Under the pieces are notes generated by a model. It ran no database searches. It was not told where the DNA came from and worked only from the letters and a program-made list of their open reading frames with translations. From Rubrobacter aplysinae (GTDB lineage: Bacteria > Actinomycetota > Rubrobacteria > Rubrobacterales > Rubrobacteraceae), in assembly GCF_001029505.1 (NCBI RefSeq), contig NZ_LEKH01000022.1, forward strand, positions 1 through 45,326: a stretch of 45,326 bases of DNA. The letters are read 5' to 3'. Below, piece by piece: positions 16,000 through 23,592 of the stretch. Each line of letters opens with the position of its first letter. Position 1 is the stretch's first letter. A program made the translations under genes and the position numbers.

Positions 16000-16028
16000 T
16001 GTATAGCTGGTGATGGGGGAGTTGTAAA
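16000..16028 (-). promoter_or_regulatory. Promoter of the MgtE-type operon, leaderless geometry
   Basis: On the minus strand TTTACA (16028-16023), 17 bases, then TATACA (16005-16000). Seven bases separate the -10 from the GTG start at 15992, so the transcript would start at or next to the start codon. This explains why no ribosome binding site is seen. Confidence 0.6.
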
Positions 16029-16103
16029 GCGTCGGGCGGCCGCCCCGAGGATCGCCGGAGAATAACCGCGGGTAATCGGAGATAACCAGAGACGGTTACG
16101 AGG

Positions 16104-16143
16104 ATAGTCCCGCCGGCGCATCGGGTCGCGCCGGCGGGACTAT
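16104..16143. terminator. Perfect 16-bp hairpin after the AMIN/Gmad2 gene
   Basis: ATAGTCCCGCCGGCGC pairs without mismatch with GCGCCGGCGGGACTAT across an 8-base loop. It lies 38 bases after the stop of the minus-strand secreted protein and before the MgtE promoter, so it should insulate the two. No T-run follows. Confidence 0.65.
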
Positions 16144-16180
16144 GGAGGTCACGCTTTTTGTCTGGCCGGAGCCGCTAGGT

Positions 16181-16957
16181 CTACTGGAAGTACAGCGGGA
16201 CGGCGGCGCCGTCGAACGAGCCGTCTCTGGCAGAGAGGCTGCCCACCTCTAGCGTTCCCCTCTCGCCTTTCAGGGTGGCGGGGTAGTCGGGACGGAAGCT
16301 GTACGCGCCCCAGGTGGAGGTCCAGTCGGCGGTTGTGTAGCGGCCCTGCTCGACGATCTGACCCGAGGAGTCCTTTATCCTCCACACGCCGGAGGCCTCG
16401 AACGGCCTGCCGTAGCCGTGCACGAGGAAACCGGGCCCGACGGCGCTGCCGGCTCTCGGGGCCATTACGGTGGTCCCGTTCGCCTGAGTCGGGCTCGGGA
16501 GGAGCTGCACGGCTCCCGGCGTCGCGTCCACGACGATCCTGCCCGGGTCGTCGAGCGAGAACACGTTTACGGAGCGGGCCGCATCCGTGAGGAAAAAGTC
16601 CACGTATAGCCAACCGGCGTTCTGGCGCACGACGCGGTAGTGGGAGAACGCGCGTCCCAGCCCCTGTCCGCCGGTTAGCGCGGTGGCCCGGGTCTCGGGC
16701 AGCCTGACCCGGATGACGGTGTCGCCGTCACGGTACCTGTAAGAGAACCTCGGCGGCTCGCCGGTGGGGGAGGCGTCGAAGTCCAGCACCGCCCTCGCGT
16801 AGGTTATGTGGTCTCCGAAGCGCACGTCGGTGACGCCGCCGGCGGTCCTGGCCTCGGCGGTTTTGGTCAGGGGCTGTATCGCAATCGCCGCCGCCGAGGC
16901 CGCAAGCACCATCGCGGCGAGCGTGGCGAGTAGTGGGATCCGGGTATACCTCTGCAT
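16181..16957 (-). CDS. Secreted AMIN-like / Gmad2 domain protein
   Basis: A 258-residue exported protein. The N-terminal signal segment is RIPLLATLAAMVLAASAAAI. Residues about 40-145 form an AMIN-like beta domain (VRFGDHITYARAVLDFD and VVRQNAGWLYVDFFLTD ending DDPGRIVVDATPG). Residues 160-258 form a Gmad2 immunoglobulin-like domain (VMAPRAGSAVGPGFLVHGYG, TADWTSTWGAYSFRPDYP). Both domains occur in spore-germination and wall-associated proteins, where they bind wall polymers. AGGAGGAGG lies just before ATG 16957. It is a single-gene unit ending at the 16-bp hairpin. No catalytic domain is present. Confidence 0.8.
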   Translation of the reverse strand: MQRYTRIPLLATLAAMVLAASAAAIAIQPLTKTAEARTAGGVTDVRFGDHITYARAVLDFDASPTGEPPRFSYRYRDGDTVIRVRLPETRATALTGGQGLGRAFSHYRVVRQNAGWLYVDFFLTDAARSVNVFSLDDPGRIVVDATPGAVQLLPSPTQANGTTVMAPRAGSAVGPGFLVHGYGRPFEASGVWRIKDSSGQIVEQGRYTTADWTSTWGAYSFRPDYPATLKGERGTLEVGSLSARDGSFDGAAVPLYFQ

Positions 16958-17158
16958 AGCTCCTCCTCCTGGTTTTTAAGATTGCTTACGATTACCTACA
17001 ACCAGGATGCTAACGGACCGGTTTTACGGAAGGGTTGCGAAGGAGATACGCTGGTGTAAAGAGCCGGTAAGAGTTCGGTAACAGTCTGACCGGCGTCTAA
17101 ACGGCGGCTAGATCTTTCCGGGCTCTTCCCGGTTATTCGGTTCTTATGTAGCCTTTAT

Positions 17159-17827
17159 CTAGCTTTTGCGGGGCACCAGAGAGGCGAGACCGGCGTTTAT
17201 GCGCCCGGGTGAGAGCCCGAGGTCCAGGCGCTGATGATGGTAGAGCTCCACGTCGAGCGGGGCCAGGAGGGCGGTCGCCAGGTACTCGACGTCGAGCCCG
17301 GGGTCCACGTCACCCTGGCGTACGGCCTCGCGGAGCAGGCCCAGGACGGTCCAGCGGCGCCAGTCGTAGGCCGGGTGTGAGAGCCTTTCGGAGGGGGAGA
17401 GAGAGGTGTGCGCGCCATAGAGCAGCTCCAGGTTGTCCTCCATGAAGCCGATCAGGGCCCCGAAGAAAAGCTCCAGCCGTCCCAGAGGACCCGCGCCGCT
17501 GGCCGCCAGCTCACGCATTATCTCTTCCTGAAAAGACCTCGTGGGCTCGTCCAGCAGGGCCTGACACAGCAGTCCCTTGTTCGGATAACGCCGGTATAGC
17601 GTACCCTTGCCGACCCCGGCGCGGGCCGAGATCTCCTCCATCGTTACCCTGGAGACACCGCTCTCCTCAAAGAGCTCCCGCGCCGCCTGGAGCACCCGCC
17701 GCCGGTTGCGGGCCGCGTCCCGGCGCTCGGCCCCGGCGGGCGCGGGATGCCCCCCGTGATCCAGAGTCCAACCGGTGCCCGAGCCCCGCTCGTTGACACC
17801 CCCGCTTCCAACTCTTCCAATGGACAT
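17159..17827 (-). CDS. TetR-family regulator divergent from wrbA
   Basis: A 222-residue regulator. After a 35-residue Gly/Arg-rich leader comes the helix-turn-helix: RRVLQAARELFEESGVSRVT, then ARAGVGKGTLYRRYPNKGLL. The C-terminal domain (ELLYGAHTSLSPSERLSHPA and YLATALLAPLDVELYHHQRL) fits the TetR_C group found with oxidoreductase genes. ATG 17827 is the only good start; the frame is open further to 18100 through the promoter region. It faces a WrbA quinone reductase gene across 329 bases holding a matching inverted repeat, so it probably controls that gene. Confidence 0.85.
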   Translation of the reverse strand: MSIGRVGSGGVNERGSGTGWTLDHGGHPAPAGAERRDAARNRRRVLQAARELFEESGVSRVTMEEISARAGVGKGTLYRRYPNKGLLCQALLDEPTRSFQEEIMRELAASGAGPLGRLELFFGALIGFMEDNLELLYGAHTSLSPSERLSHPAYDWRRWTVLGLLREAVRQGDVDPGLDVEYLATALLAPLDVELYHHQRLDLGLSPGRINAGLASLVPRKS

Positions 17828-17893
17828 AGAGGAGAGCCCCCTGCCTCCGGGCCGCCTCCGAGCCCCGAAAGCGCCCGGAGGTGTGAGCGTACC

Positions 17894-17951
17894 TTGACAC
17901 CCCGAGTCTAACGCGATAGCTTCTTCGTGAAAAGTGGACTGGCGTCCGTTT
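17894..17951 (+). promoter_or_regulatory. Promoter and TetR-like operator in the tetR/wrbA gap
   Basis: TTGACA (17894-17899), 17 bases, then TAGCTT (17917-17922) on the plus strand. It is followed by AAGTGGACTGGCGTCCGTTT (17932-17951), whose outer bases are symmetric (AA..GGAC....GTCC..TT). An operator just downstream of the -10 would block transcription toward wrbA. The remainder of the gap, 17952-18156, holds only AG-rich direct repeats before the wrbA ribosome binding site. Confidence 0.5.
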
Positions 17952-18156
17952 AAATTCGGACTCTCAGAGGCACTCCAGGTTGTTGCACCCGTCCAGGAAG
18001 GTAAGCGAATGGTGGTTCGCGGGTGATTCACAGATGATTCGCAGGTTGCTCGGTCTCGGCGCAGAGTCGGGAGAGCAGGAGGGTTCGGAGCCGGAAACAC
18101 GGTCGGTGCAGTCAGAGCGTTCAGAGCAGTTAGAGCGGTTAGATGAGAGGAGAGAC

Positions 18157-18840
18157 ATGAGCACCAGGGTACTTATAGCCTACTATTCGACATACGGTCA
18201 CGTGCATCAGATGGCGGACGCCGTCGAGGAGGGTGCGAGCCGGGTCTCGGGCGCGGAGGTCCGGGTGCGCCGGTTCCCGGAGACGCCGGCGGCCGCGGAG
18301 GCCATGGCCTCCGACGAGAACTACCAGAGCGCGCAGCGGGCCCAGGAGGGGCATCCGGAGGTCACCCATGACGACCTGCGCTGGGCCGACGGCATCATCT
18401 GGGGTACTCCCACCCGCTACGGCAACATGGCGGCCCAGATGAAGCAGTTCCTGGATACCACGGGCTCGCTGTGGCAGAACGGCGAGCTGGAGGACAAGGC
18501 GACCGGCGTCTTCACCAGTACCGCGACCATTCACGGCGGCCAGGAGACCACCATCCTGACGAGCCTGGTGCCGCTGATACATCTCGGTATGGTCTTCGTC
18601 GGCACGCCCTACGGCCAGAACCCGCACATCCTGACCACCGAGGGTGTGGGCGGCTCGCCGTACGGACCCTCGACCATCGCGGATGGCGACGGCTCGCGCC
18701 AGCCCGTGGAGGACGAGTTTCTTACCGCCCGCAACCTGGGCGAGCGGGTGGCCCACGTCTCGTGTCACATGTCCGAGGTGCGGGCGAGCAGGTCTCAGGG
18801 CCAGCAGCCCAACGCCCCCGTCTACACCGAGAATAACTAG
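18157..18840 (+). CDS. wrbA: NAD(P)H:quinone oxidoreductase, WrbA type
   Basis: A 227-residue flavodoxin-like enzyme that reduces quinones by two electrons with FMN and NAD(P)H. It has the FMN phosphate loop YYSTYGHVHQMADAVEEG, the isoalloxazine loop WGTPTRYGNMAAQMKQFLD and FTSTATIHGGQETT, all standard WrbA marks. ATG 18157 follows AGAGGAGAG. The frame is open upstream to 17980 but has no start with a ribosome site there. A strong hairpin follows at 18878. It pairs in context with the divergent TetR and is probably induced by quinone or electrophile stress. Confidence 0.92.
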   Translation: MSTRVLIAYYSTYGHVHQMADAVEEGASRVSGAEVRVRRFPETPAAAEAMASDENYQSAQRAQEGHPEVTHDDLRWADGIIWGTPTRYGNMAAQMKQFLDTTGSLWQNGELEDKATGVFTSTATIHGGQETTILTSLVPLIHLGMVFVGTPYGQNPHILTTEGVGGSPYGPSTIADGDGSRQPVEDEFLTARNLGERVAHVSCHMSEVRASRSQGQQPNAPVYTENN

Positions 18841-18877
18841 AGGCTCTTCTCAGAGGCTCTTCGCAAGAGGTTGTATT

Positions 18878-18904
18878 AGAGGCCCGGTCGTAAACCGGGC
18901 CTCT
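18878..18904 (+). terminator. Terminator hairpin after wrbA
   Basis: AGAGGCCCGGT pairs with ACCGGGCCTCT across CGTAA (11 bp perfect), 37 bases after the wrbA stop. The remaining bases to 19093 hold no gene. Confidence 0.7.
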
Positions 18905-19093
18905 CTCGTAACTTCGCCGCCACTGGGGCCGGGTGCGACCGTGTACCCGGACTGCCGGGCCCGTCTCGGGAGGCGGGGTGTAGAGGACCTTGCCCGCGAA
19001 GTTTCGGTGGTCGTCCCACCAGGGTATTTACGTAGCCGTGCCCGATCCGAAGGGTGCAAACAACCCATTATTAGAGGAGTTTAGAGGAGTCCT

Positions 19094-19948
19094 ATGACTG
19101 TTAATAGAGTGCCGAGCATCACACTCAACGACGGTAATACCATTCCGCAGCTCGGTTTCGGGGTCTTCCAGGTCGAGCCGCAGGATACCGCGAAGGCGGT
19201 AAGCGAGGCCCTTGAGAACGGCTACCGGCACATCGATACCGCCGAGATGTACGGCAACGAGAAGGAGGTCGGCGAGGCGATACGGAATTCCGGTCTCGAC
19301 CGCGGCGACCTCTTCGTCACCAGCAAGCTAAACAACGGCTTTCACGAGCCAGAGGATGCTCGCGCGGCGTTCGAGGAGACGCTCGCGGATCTCGGAATGG
19401 ACTACGTGGATCTCTTTCTTATCCACTGGCCGTTGCCGACGCGCTACGGTGGCGACTACGTATCCACCTGGAAGACGCTGGAAGAGTTTCAGCGCGAGGG
19501 CCGCGCCCGTTCGATCGGGGTGTCGAACTTTCAGCCCGATCACCTGGACAGGCTGGCCGCCGAGACCGACACGACCCCGGCGGTGAACCAGATCGAGTCT
19601 CACCCCTACTTCACGAACGACGCGGTAAGAGACTACTGCCGGGAGCGGGGAATCGCCGTCGAGGCCTGGTCGCCGATTGCCCAGGGCGGGGTGCTAGAGG
19701 ACTCCACCATCTCCGGCATCGCCGACAGGGTAGGCAAGACCCCGGCACAGGTCGTGCTGCGGTGGCACATACAGCGCGGCAACATCGTCTTCCCGAAGTC
19801 CACGACGCCCTCGCGCATAGAGCAGAACTTCGACCTTTTCGACTTCGAGCTGGAGTCCGGCGACCTGGAGGCCATCCTCGCCCTCGACCAGGGCGAGGAT
19901 GGCCGCACCGGCCCGCATCCTGACACGTTCGACTACGTTCCGGGATAA
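19094..19948 (+). CDS. Aldo/keto reductase (2,5-diketo-gluconate reductase type)
   Basis: A 284-residue NADPH-dependent (alpha/beta)8 barrel of the AKR5/DkgA group. The catalytic tetrad is visible: D48 and Y53 in YRHIDTAEMYGNE, K78 in FVTSKLNN, and H111 in DLFLIHWPLP. GVSNFQPDHL, and IVFPKSTTPSRIEQNFDLFD near the C-terminus, are the other AKR signatures. The substrate range of such enzymes is wide (alpha-keto aldehydes, methylglyoxal, keto sugars). GAGGAG precedes ATG 19094. A second, different aldo/keto reductase follows after 163 bases with no gene between. Confidence 0.92.
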   Translation: MTVNRVPSITLNDGNTIPQLGFGVFQVEPQDTAKAVSEALENGYRHIDTAEMYGNEKEVGEAIRNSGLDRGDLFVTSKLNNGFHEPEDARAAFEETLADLGMDYVDLFLIHWPLPTRYGGDYVSTWKTLEEFQREGRARSIGVSNFQPDHLDRLAAETDTTPAVNQIESHPYFTNDAVRDYCRERGIAVEAWSPIAQGGVLEDSTISGIADRVGKTPAQVVLRWHIQRGNIVFPKSTTPSRIEQNFDLFDFELESGDLEAILALDQGEDGRTGPHPDTFDYVPG

Positions 19949-20111
19949 TCCGTACAACGTCTCGTCTTGCGGACGGCCCCGGTAACCGGCAGGCGCCGTT
20001 GCCGTGGCGGACGTCGAGCGCGGCAGCGGTCCGCGTAGCGGGTTCTCCCATGCGCGGGCCGTCCCGCCACGCTAGACTCACGGCGGCCCGGACACGACGC
20101 GAGGAGGTCTC

Positions 20112-21170
20112 ATGCAATATCGTAGACTAGGAAGATCCGGCCTGTACGTCTCCGCGCTCACGCTGGGCACGATGACCTTCGGCGGCAAGAGCGGCTTCGA
20201 GAAGGTCGGTTCCACCGGCGTCTCCGAGGCGAAGCGTCAGGTGGAGATGTGCCTCGACGCCGGGGTGAACCTCTTCGACACCGCCGACATCTACTCGGGC
20301 GGGGAGTCCGAGGAGATACTCGGCGAGGCCGTCGAGGGTCGTCGCGACGAGCTATTGATTGCGACCAAGGCCCGCTTCCCGATGGGGAGTGGACCGAACG
20401 ACGCCGGGCTCTCGCGCCATCATCTCATACGGGAGTGCGAGGCCAGCCTGCGCCGGCTCGGGACGGATCACATAGACCTGTACCAGGTACACCAGTGGGA
20501 CGGACAGACGCCGCTCGAGGAGACGCTCGAGGCGCTAGATACCCTGGTACGGGACGGCAAGGTGCGCTATATCGGGGCCTCGAACTACTCGGGCTGGCAG
20601 CTAATGAAGGCGCTCGGGGAGTCCGAGAGGCGCGGCTACCAGCGGTACGTGAGCCAGCAGATCCACTACACCTTGCAGGCTCGGGAGGCCGAGTACGAGC
20701 TGTTGCCCATCGCCGTGGACCAGGAGTGCTCCATACTCGTGTGGAGCCCGCTGGCCGGAGGGCTGCTATCCGGGAAGTATCGCCGCGACCAGGAGACTCC
20801 CGAGGGCCGGCAGCTAGAGGGCTGGGACGAGCCGCCCGTCCACGACACCGAGCGGCTCTACGACATCGTGGACGTGCTGGTCGAGATCTCCGAGAACCGC
20901 GGCGTGCCCGCGTCGCAGATCTCACTCGCCTGGCTGCTTGGGCGGCCCGGCGTCGCCTCGGTAATAGTCGGGGCGCGCAACGAGGATCAGCTCGCCGACA
21001 ACCTCAAGGTCGCCGACCTCGAGCTCGCGGACGACGAGCGCCGCCGGCTGGACGAGGTGAGCGCGCCGCAGCTCATCTACCCGCACTGGCACCAGCTGAA
21101 GACCGCCTCCGACCGTTTCGGCCCCGCCGAGGAGCCGCTGTTCGAGCGGCATCTCGAAAGCAGTAACTAG
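20112..21170 (+). CDS. Aldo/keto reductase, second type
   Basis: A 352-residue aldo/keto reductase of the YajO/AKR11-13 type: MQYRRLGRSGLYVSALTLGT, then FDTADIYSGGESEE with D56 and Y61, K86 in IATKARFP and H127 in DLYQVHQWD. YIGASNYSGWQL, SPLAGGLLSGKY and VIVGARNEDQLADNL, typical of the longer group, are all present. AGGAGG lies before ATG 20112. Its stop is five bases before the iron alcohol dehydrogenase start, so the two are one operon. Likely an NADPH-dependent aldehyde or sugar reductase. Confidence 0.92.
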   Translation: MQYRRLGRSGLYVSALTLGTMTFGGKSGFEKVGSTGVSEAKRQVEMCLDAGVNLFDTADIYSGGESEEILGEAVEGRRDELLIATKARFPMGSGPNDAGLSRHHLIRECEASLRRLGTDHIDLYQVHQWDGQTPLEETLEALDTLVRDGKVRYIGASNYSGWQLMKALGESERRGYQRYVSQQIHYTLQAREAEYELLPIAVDQECSILVWSPLAGGLLSGKYRRDQETPEGRQLEGWDEPPVHDTERLYDIVDVLVEISENRGVPASQISLAWLLGRPGVASVIVGARNEDQLADNLKVADLELADDERRRLDEVSAPQLIYPHWHQLKTASDRFGPAEEPLFERHLESSN

Positions 21171-21175
21171 GCCTC

Positions 21176-22195
21176 ATGCGGGGCACCCACCGCTCGTTGC
21201 GCACGGACCGGGTCCACTTCGGGCCCGGCAGTCTCGACGAGCTCGCCACCGAAGCCGGAGAGTACGAGCGGGTATTCATCGTCACCGGCCGCACGCTGGA
21301 CGAGGAGACGGATCTCGTCCGCCGGGTAGAGGAACTACTCGCAGACAAGCACGCGGGAACCTTCGCCGCGATGGGCGAGCACACCCCCGGCAGCGCCGTC
21401 GAACGGGTTGCGGAGGAGGCCCGGGGCTGCGGACTGCTCGTGAGCGTCGGCGGTGGCAGCGTCATAGACGGCACGAAGGCAGCCGCCGCGCGGCTCGGAT
21501 ACCCGGCGCACGTGGCGGTGCCGACCACGCTATCCGGCGCGGAGTGGGCCGAGAGAGTCGGCGTGACCGACGAGGCTGCCGGAAAGAAGTCCGGATTCAT
21601 TGACGAGCGGGCGGTGCCGCCGGTCGTGATCCTGGACCCGGAAGCAACACGATTTACACCGGAGAAGCTGTGGCTCTCGACCGGCATCCGGGCTCTGGAT
21701 CATGCGGTGGAAGGCTTTATCTGGGGCGGGCCGCACCCGGTCACGGACGTCACCGGTCTCGAAGGGGCAAGGCGGCTCGTGGAGCATCTGCCCCTTAGCA
21801 AAATGAGACCTGGTGACGAGGAGATCCGGTTAGAGCTACAGCTCGCGGCCTGGCTCGCCTACTTCGCGCCGCTCAACACCCCGATGGGCCTCTCGCACGG
21901 CCTCGGACGCAGGATCGGGGCCAGCTACAGCGTGCCCCACGGCTACACCTCTTGCATCACCCTGGCCCCAACCGTCTCCGTGGCAAAGCGAGGGATGCCG
22001 GAGGACCGCTGGGAGACGCTGGGAGAAGCCCTCGGCGGCGAGCCAGACGAGAGGATAGCCGCGCTAATAGAGGAGCTCGGCCTGCCGTCCACGCTCTCCG
22101 ATGTGGGCGTGCCCGAGAGGGATATAGACCCTATCGCCGCCGAGTTCGGCGACTCTAGCGGAGAGGCGCGGGAGGTTTTACACCAGGCCCTCTAG
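21176..22195 (+). CDS. Iron-containing alcohol dehydrogenase (maleylacetate reductase-like)
   Basis: A 339-residue protein of the Fe-ADH/dehydroquinate-synthase-like superfamily. The NAD(P)-binding GGGSVIDGTKAAA is present. The metal-ligand positions are DHAVEGF, LSHGLGRRIGA and VPHGYTS. At about 340 residues and with VPTTLSGAEW after the nucleotide loop, it is nearer to maleylacetate reductases than to 380-residue butanol or glycerol dehydrogenases. It begins five bases after the aldo/keto reductase stop without a ribosome site, so translation is probably coupled. No aromatic-degradation genes are nearby, so the substrate is open. Confidence 0.85.
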   Translation: MRGTHRSLRTDRVHFGPGSLDELATEAGEYERVFIVTGRTLDEETDLVRRVEELLADKHAGTFAAMGEHTPGSAVERVAEEARGCGLLVSVGGGSVIDGTKAAAARLGYPAHVAVPTTLSGAEWAERVGVTDEAAGKKSGFIDERAVPPVVILDPEATRFTPEKLWLSTGIRALDHAVEGFIWGGPHPVTDVTGLEGARRLVEHLPLSKMRPGDEEIRLELQLAAWLAYFAPLNTPMGLSHGLGRRIGASYSVPHGYTSCITLAPTVSVAKRGMPEDRWETLGEALGGEPDERIAALIEELGLPSTLSDVGVPERDIDPIAAEFGDSSGEAREVLHQAL

Positions 22196-22206
22196 CGTTC
22201 CGTTAG

Positions 22207-22242
22207 CGGAGCGCGCCACCCATGATACCCGGATCCGCTCCG
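22207..22242. terminator. Hairpin between converging genes
   Basis: CGGAGCG (22207-22213) pairs with CGCTCCG (22236-22242) across 22 bases in the gap between the converging dehydrogenase and diadenylate-cyclase genes. Modest support only. Confidence 0.35.
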
Positions 22243-22274
22243 TATGAGCGAGGGGTGTGTGGCTGCCTATAGCC

Positions 22275-22877
22275 CTATTCGTCCACGCTCACGACGGTTA
22301 CCTCGTCGTGGGCCTGGGTGCTCGTCGGCTTGCCAGAGAGGTGGGAGCTGTAGCGGCCCCACATCCACAGCTCGGGTGTTATCTCGGAGACCAGCTCGCC
22401 GTCGTCGAAGAGCCTGACCATAGAGCTCTCGGAGACGACCACCGCGACCGCCCCGGTCCTGCTGGAGACCGAGGCGGCGGCCATGTGGCGGCTGCCGAGT
22501 CCGAGCGGGACGTTCAGGTTGTCGGAGGTGGTGTCTATGTACCTGGCCGCCGAGAGCACGGTCCCGGCGTCGGAGACCACGAAGGCTCCGTCGAGCTGGG
22601 CGAGCTCTTTTAGGGTCTCGCGCACGTCGGGGTCGGCTATGTGTTTGACGTCGTCCGGGTGGCCGGCGAGGGGGTCCAGGATCAGGGGCTTCGAGCTGCC
22701 GATAACACTCTCCGAATCGCCGACGACGAAGAGCGTGCCGATCTTACGCCCCTCCCGGCCTTCGCGGGCCACCTCGACGGCCAGCACTATCGTCTGCTCC
22801 AGCACCCCGGGGTCCACGCCGCGCCTGCCGGTGCAGACGTCCTTGAATATGTCACCCGTCATGTCGCCGGACTCCAT
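22275..22877 (-). CDS. Stand-alone diadenylate-cyclase (DisA_N) domain protein
   Basis: A 200-residue protein consisting of one DAC domain. It lacks the DisA DNA-binding part and the CdaA membrane helices. The DGA motif is at 96-98 (QLDGAFVVSDAG), and the second motif reads GSRHMAAASVS at 129-139. The usual RHR is RHM here. RTGAVAVVVSESSMVRLFDD follows as in the family. DAC domains join two ATP to c-di-AMP; the replaced third residue leaves activity uncertain, though soluble single-domain relatives are known in archaea. GGAGG precedes ATG 22877. It is last in the operon with the MhqD-like and MhqO-like genes, 10 bases after the former. Confidence 0.8.
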   Translation of the reverse strand: MESGDMTGDIFKDVCTGRRGVDPGVLEQTIVLAVEVAREGREGRKIGTLFVVGDSESVIGSSKPLILDPLAGHPDDVKHIADPDVRETLKELAQLDGAFVVSDAGTVLSAARYIDTTSDNLNVPLGLGSRHMAAASVSSRTGAVAVVVSESSMVRLFDDGELVSEITPELWMWGRYSSHLSGKPTSTQAHDEVTVVSVDE

Positions 22878-22887
22878 GAAGCCTCCG

Positions 22888-23562
22888 TTATCCTTCTCTA
22901 GTATCTTCCGTATCGTACATGCGTGCGACGACGCTGGCCAACCACTCGCGGGCCTCTTCTACCTCCGGTGCGGTCAGTCCGTGGCCGGCCCGCCGCCAGC
23001 GTTGATCCACCTCCGCGCCGGCCTCGGTGAGCATCCCGCCGAGCCGCTCCGCGTGGTCCGTGGGGATCATCTGGTCCGCCGTGGCCGAGGCTATGAAGAC
23101 CGGGGTTCCGGCGAGATCCGGGGCCGGCTCGGGCTCGAAGGGCACCATCGCGCGCAGCAGCACCGCCGCCCGTAGCATCCCCGGAAACGAGAGCATCAGG
23201 CTGCCCGCTATGTTGGCCCCGTTTGAGTAGCCGACCGCGACGATCTTCTTCTGGTCGAAACCGTAATGTTCTGAGGACCTCTCTACGAACTCCGCGAGCT
23301 CCCGGGTCCGCGCGTGCAAATCCTCCACGTCGAACACGCCTTCTGCCATACGCCGGAAGAAGCGCGGCGCGCCGCCTTCTAGCACTTTGCCCCGGGGGCT
23401 CAGTATGGCCGCGCCGGGCAGGAGCCGTTGCCCTAGCGGGATGAGGTCATTCTCGTCGGCCCCGGTGCCGTGCAGCACCAGCAGGGTGACCTTGGCCCCA
23501 TCCTCACCCGGTACGAAGCGGTGCGTGAAGCCCGGCTCTTCCGCGCTCATCTTATCGCTCAT
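22888..23562 (-). CDS. Alpha/beta-hydrolase, MhqD/carboxylesterase type
   Basis: A 224-residue serine hydrolase of the phospholipase/carboxylesterase family. The oxyanion region is VLHGTGADENDLIPLGQ, the nucleophile S113 is in VGYSNGANIAG, the acid is in ASATADQMIP and the His in RRAGHGL. In Bacillus the relative MhqD is induced with the dioxygenases MhqO/E by quinones. Here an MhqO-like gene lies directly upstream (30 bases), which supports the same role. ATG 23562 is used; the second ATG four codons in is an alternative. Confidence 0.85.
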   Translation of the reverse strand: MSDKMSAEEPGFTHRFVPGEDGAKVTLLVLHGTGADENDLIPLGQRLLPGAAILSPRGKVLEGGAPRFFRRMAEGVFDVEDLHARTRELAEFVERSSEHYGFDQKKIVAVGYSNGANIAGSLMLSFPGMLRAAVLLRAMVPFEPEPAPDLAGTPVFIASATADQMIPTDHAERLGGMLTEAGAEVDQRWRRAGHGLTAPEVEEAREWLASVVARMYDTEDTREG

Positions 23563-23592
23563 CTCGCGTTCATTTCTTCGTTCATTCCTTGT

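Noticed and set aside
15993-16103. Mg2+-sensing riboswitch (M-box) before the MgtE-type gene
   Set aside because: The promoter leaves almost no leader, so there is no room for a riboswitch.
15993-16121. Upstream extension of the MgtE-type protein to ATG 16121
   Set aside because: It would start in the loop of a 16-bp hairpin and run through a good promoter; GTG 15992 fits leaderless initiation.
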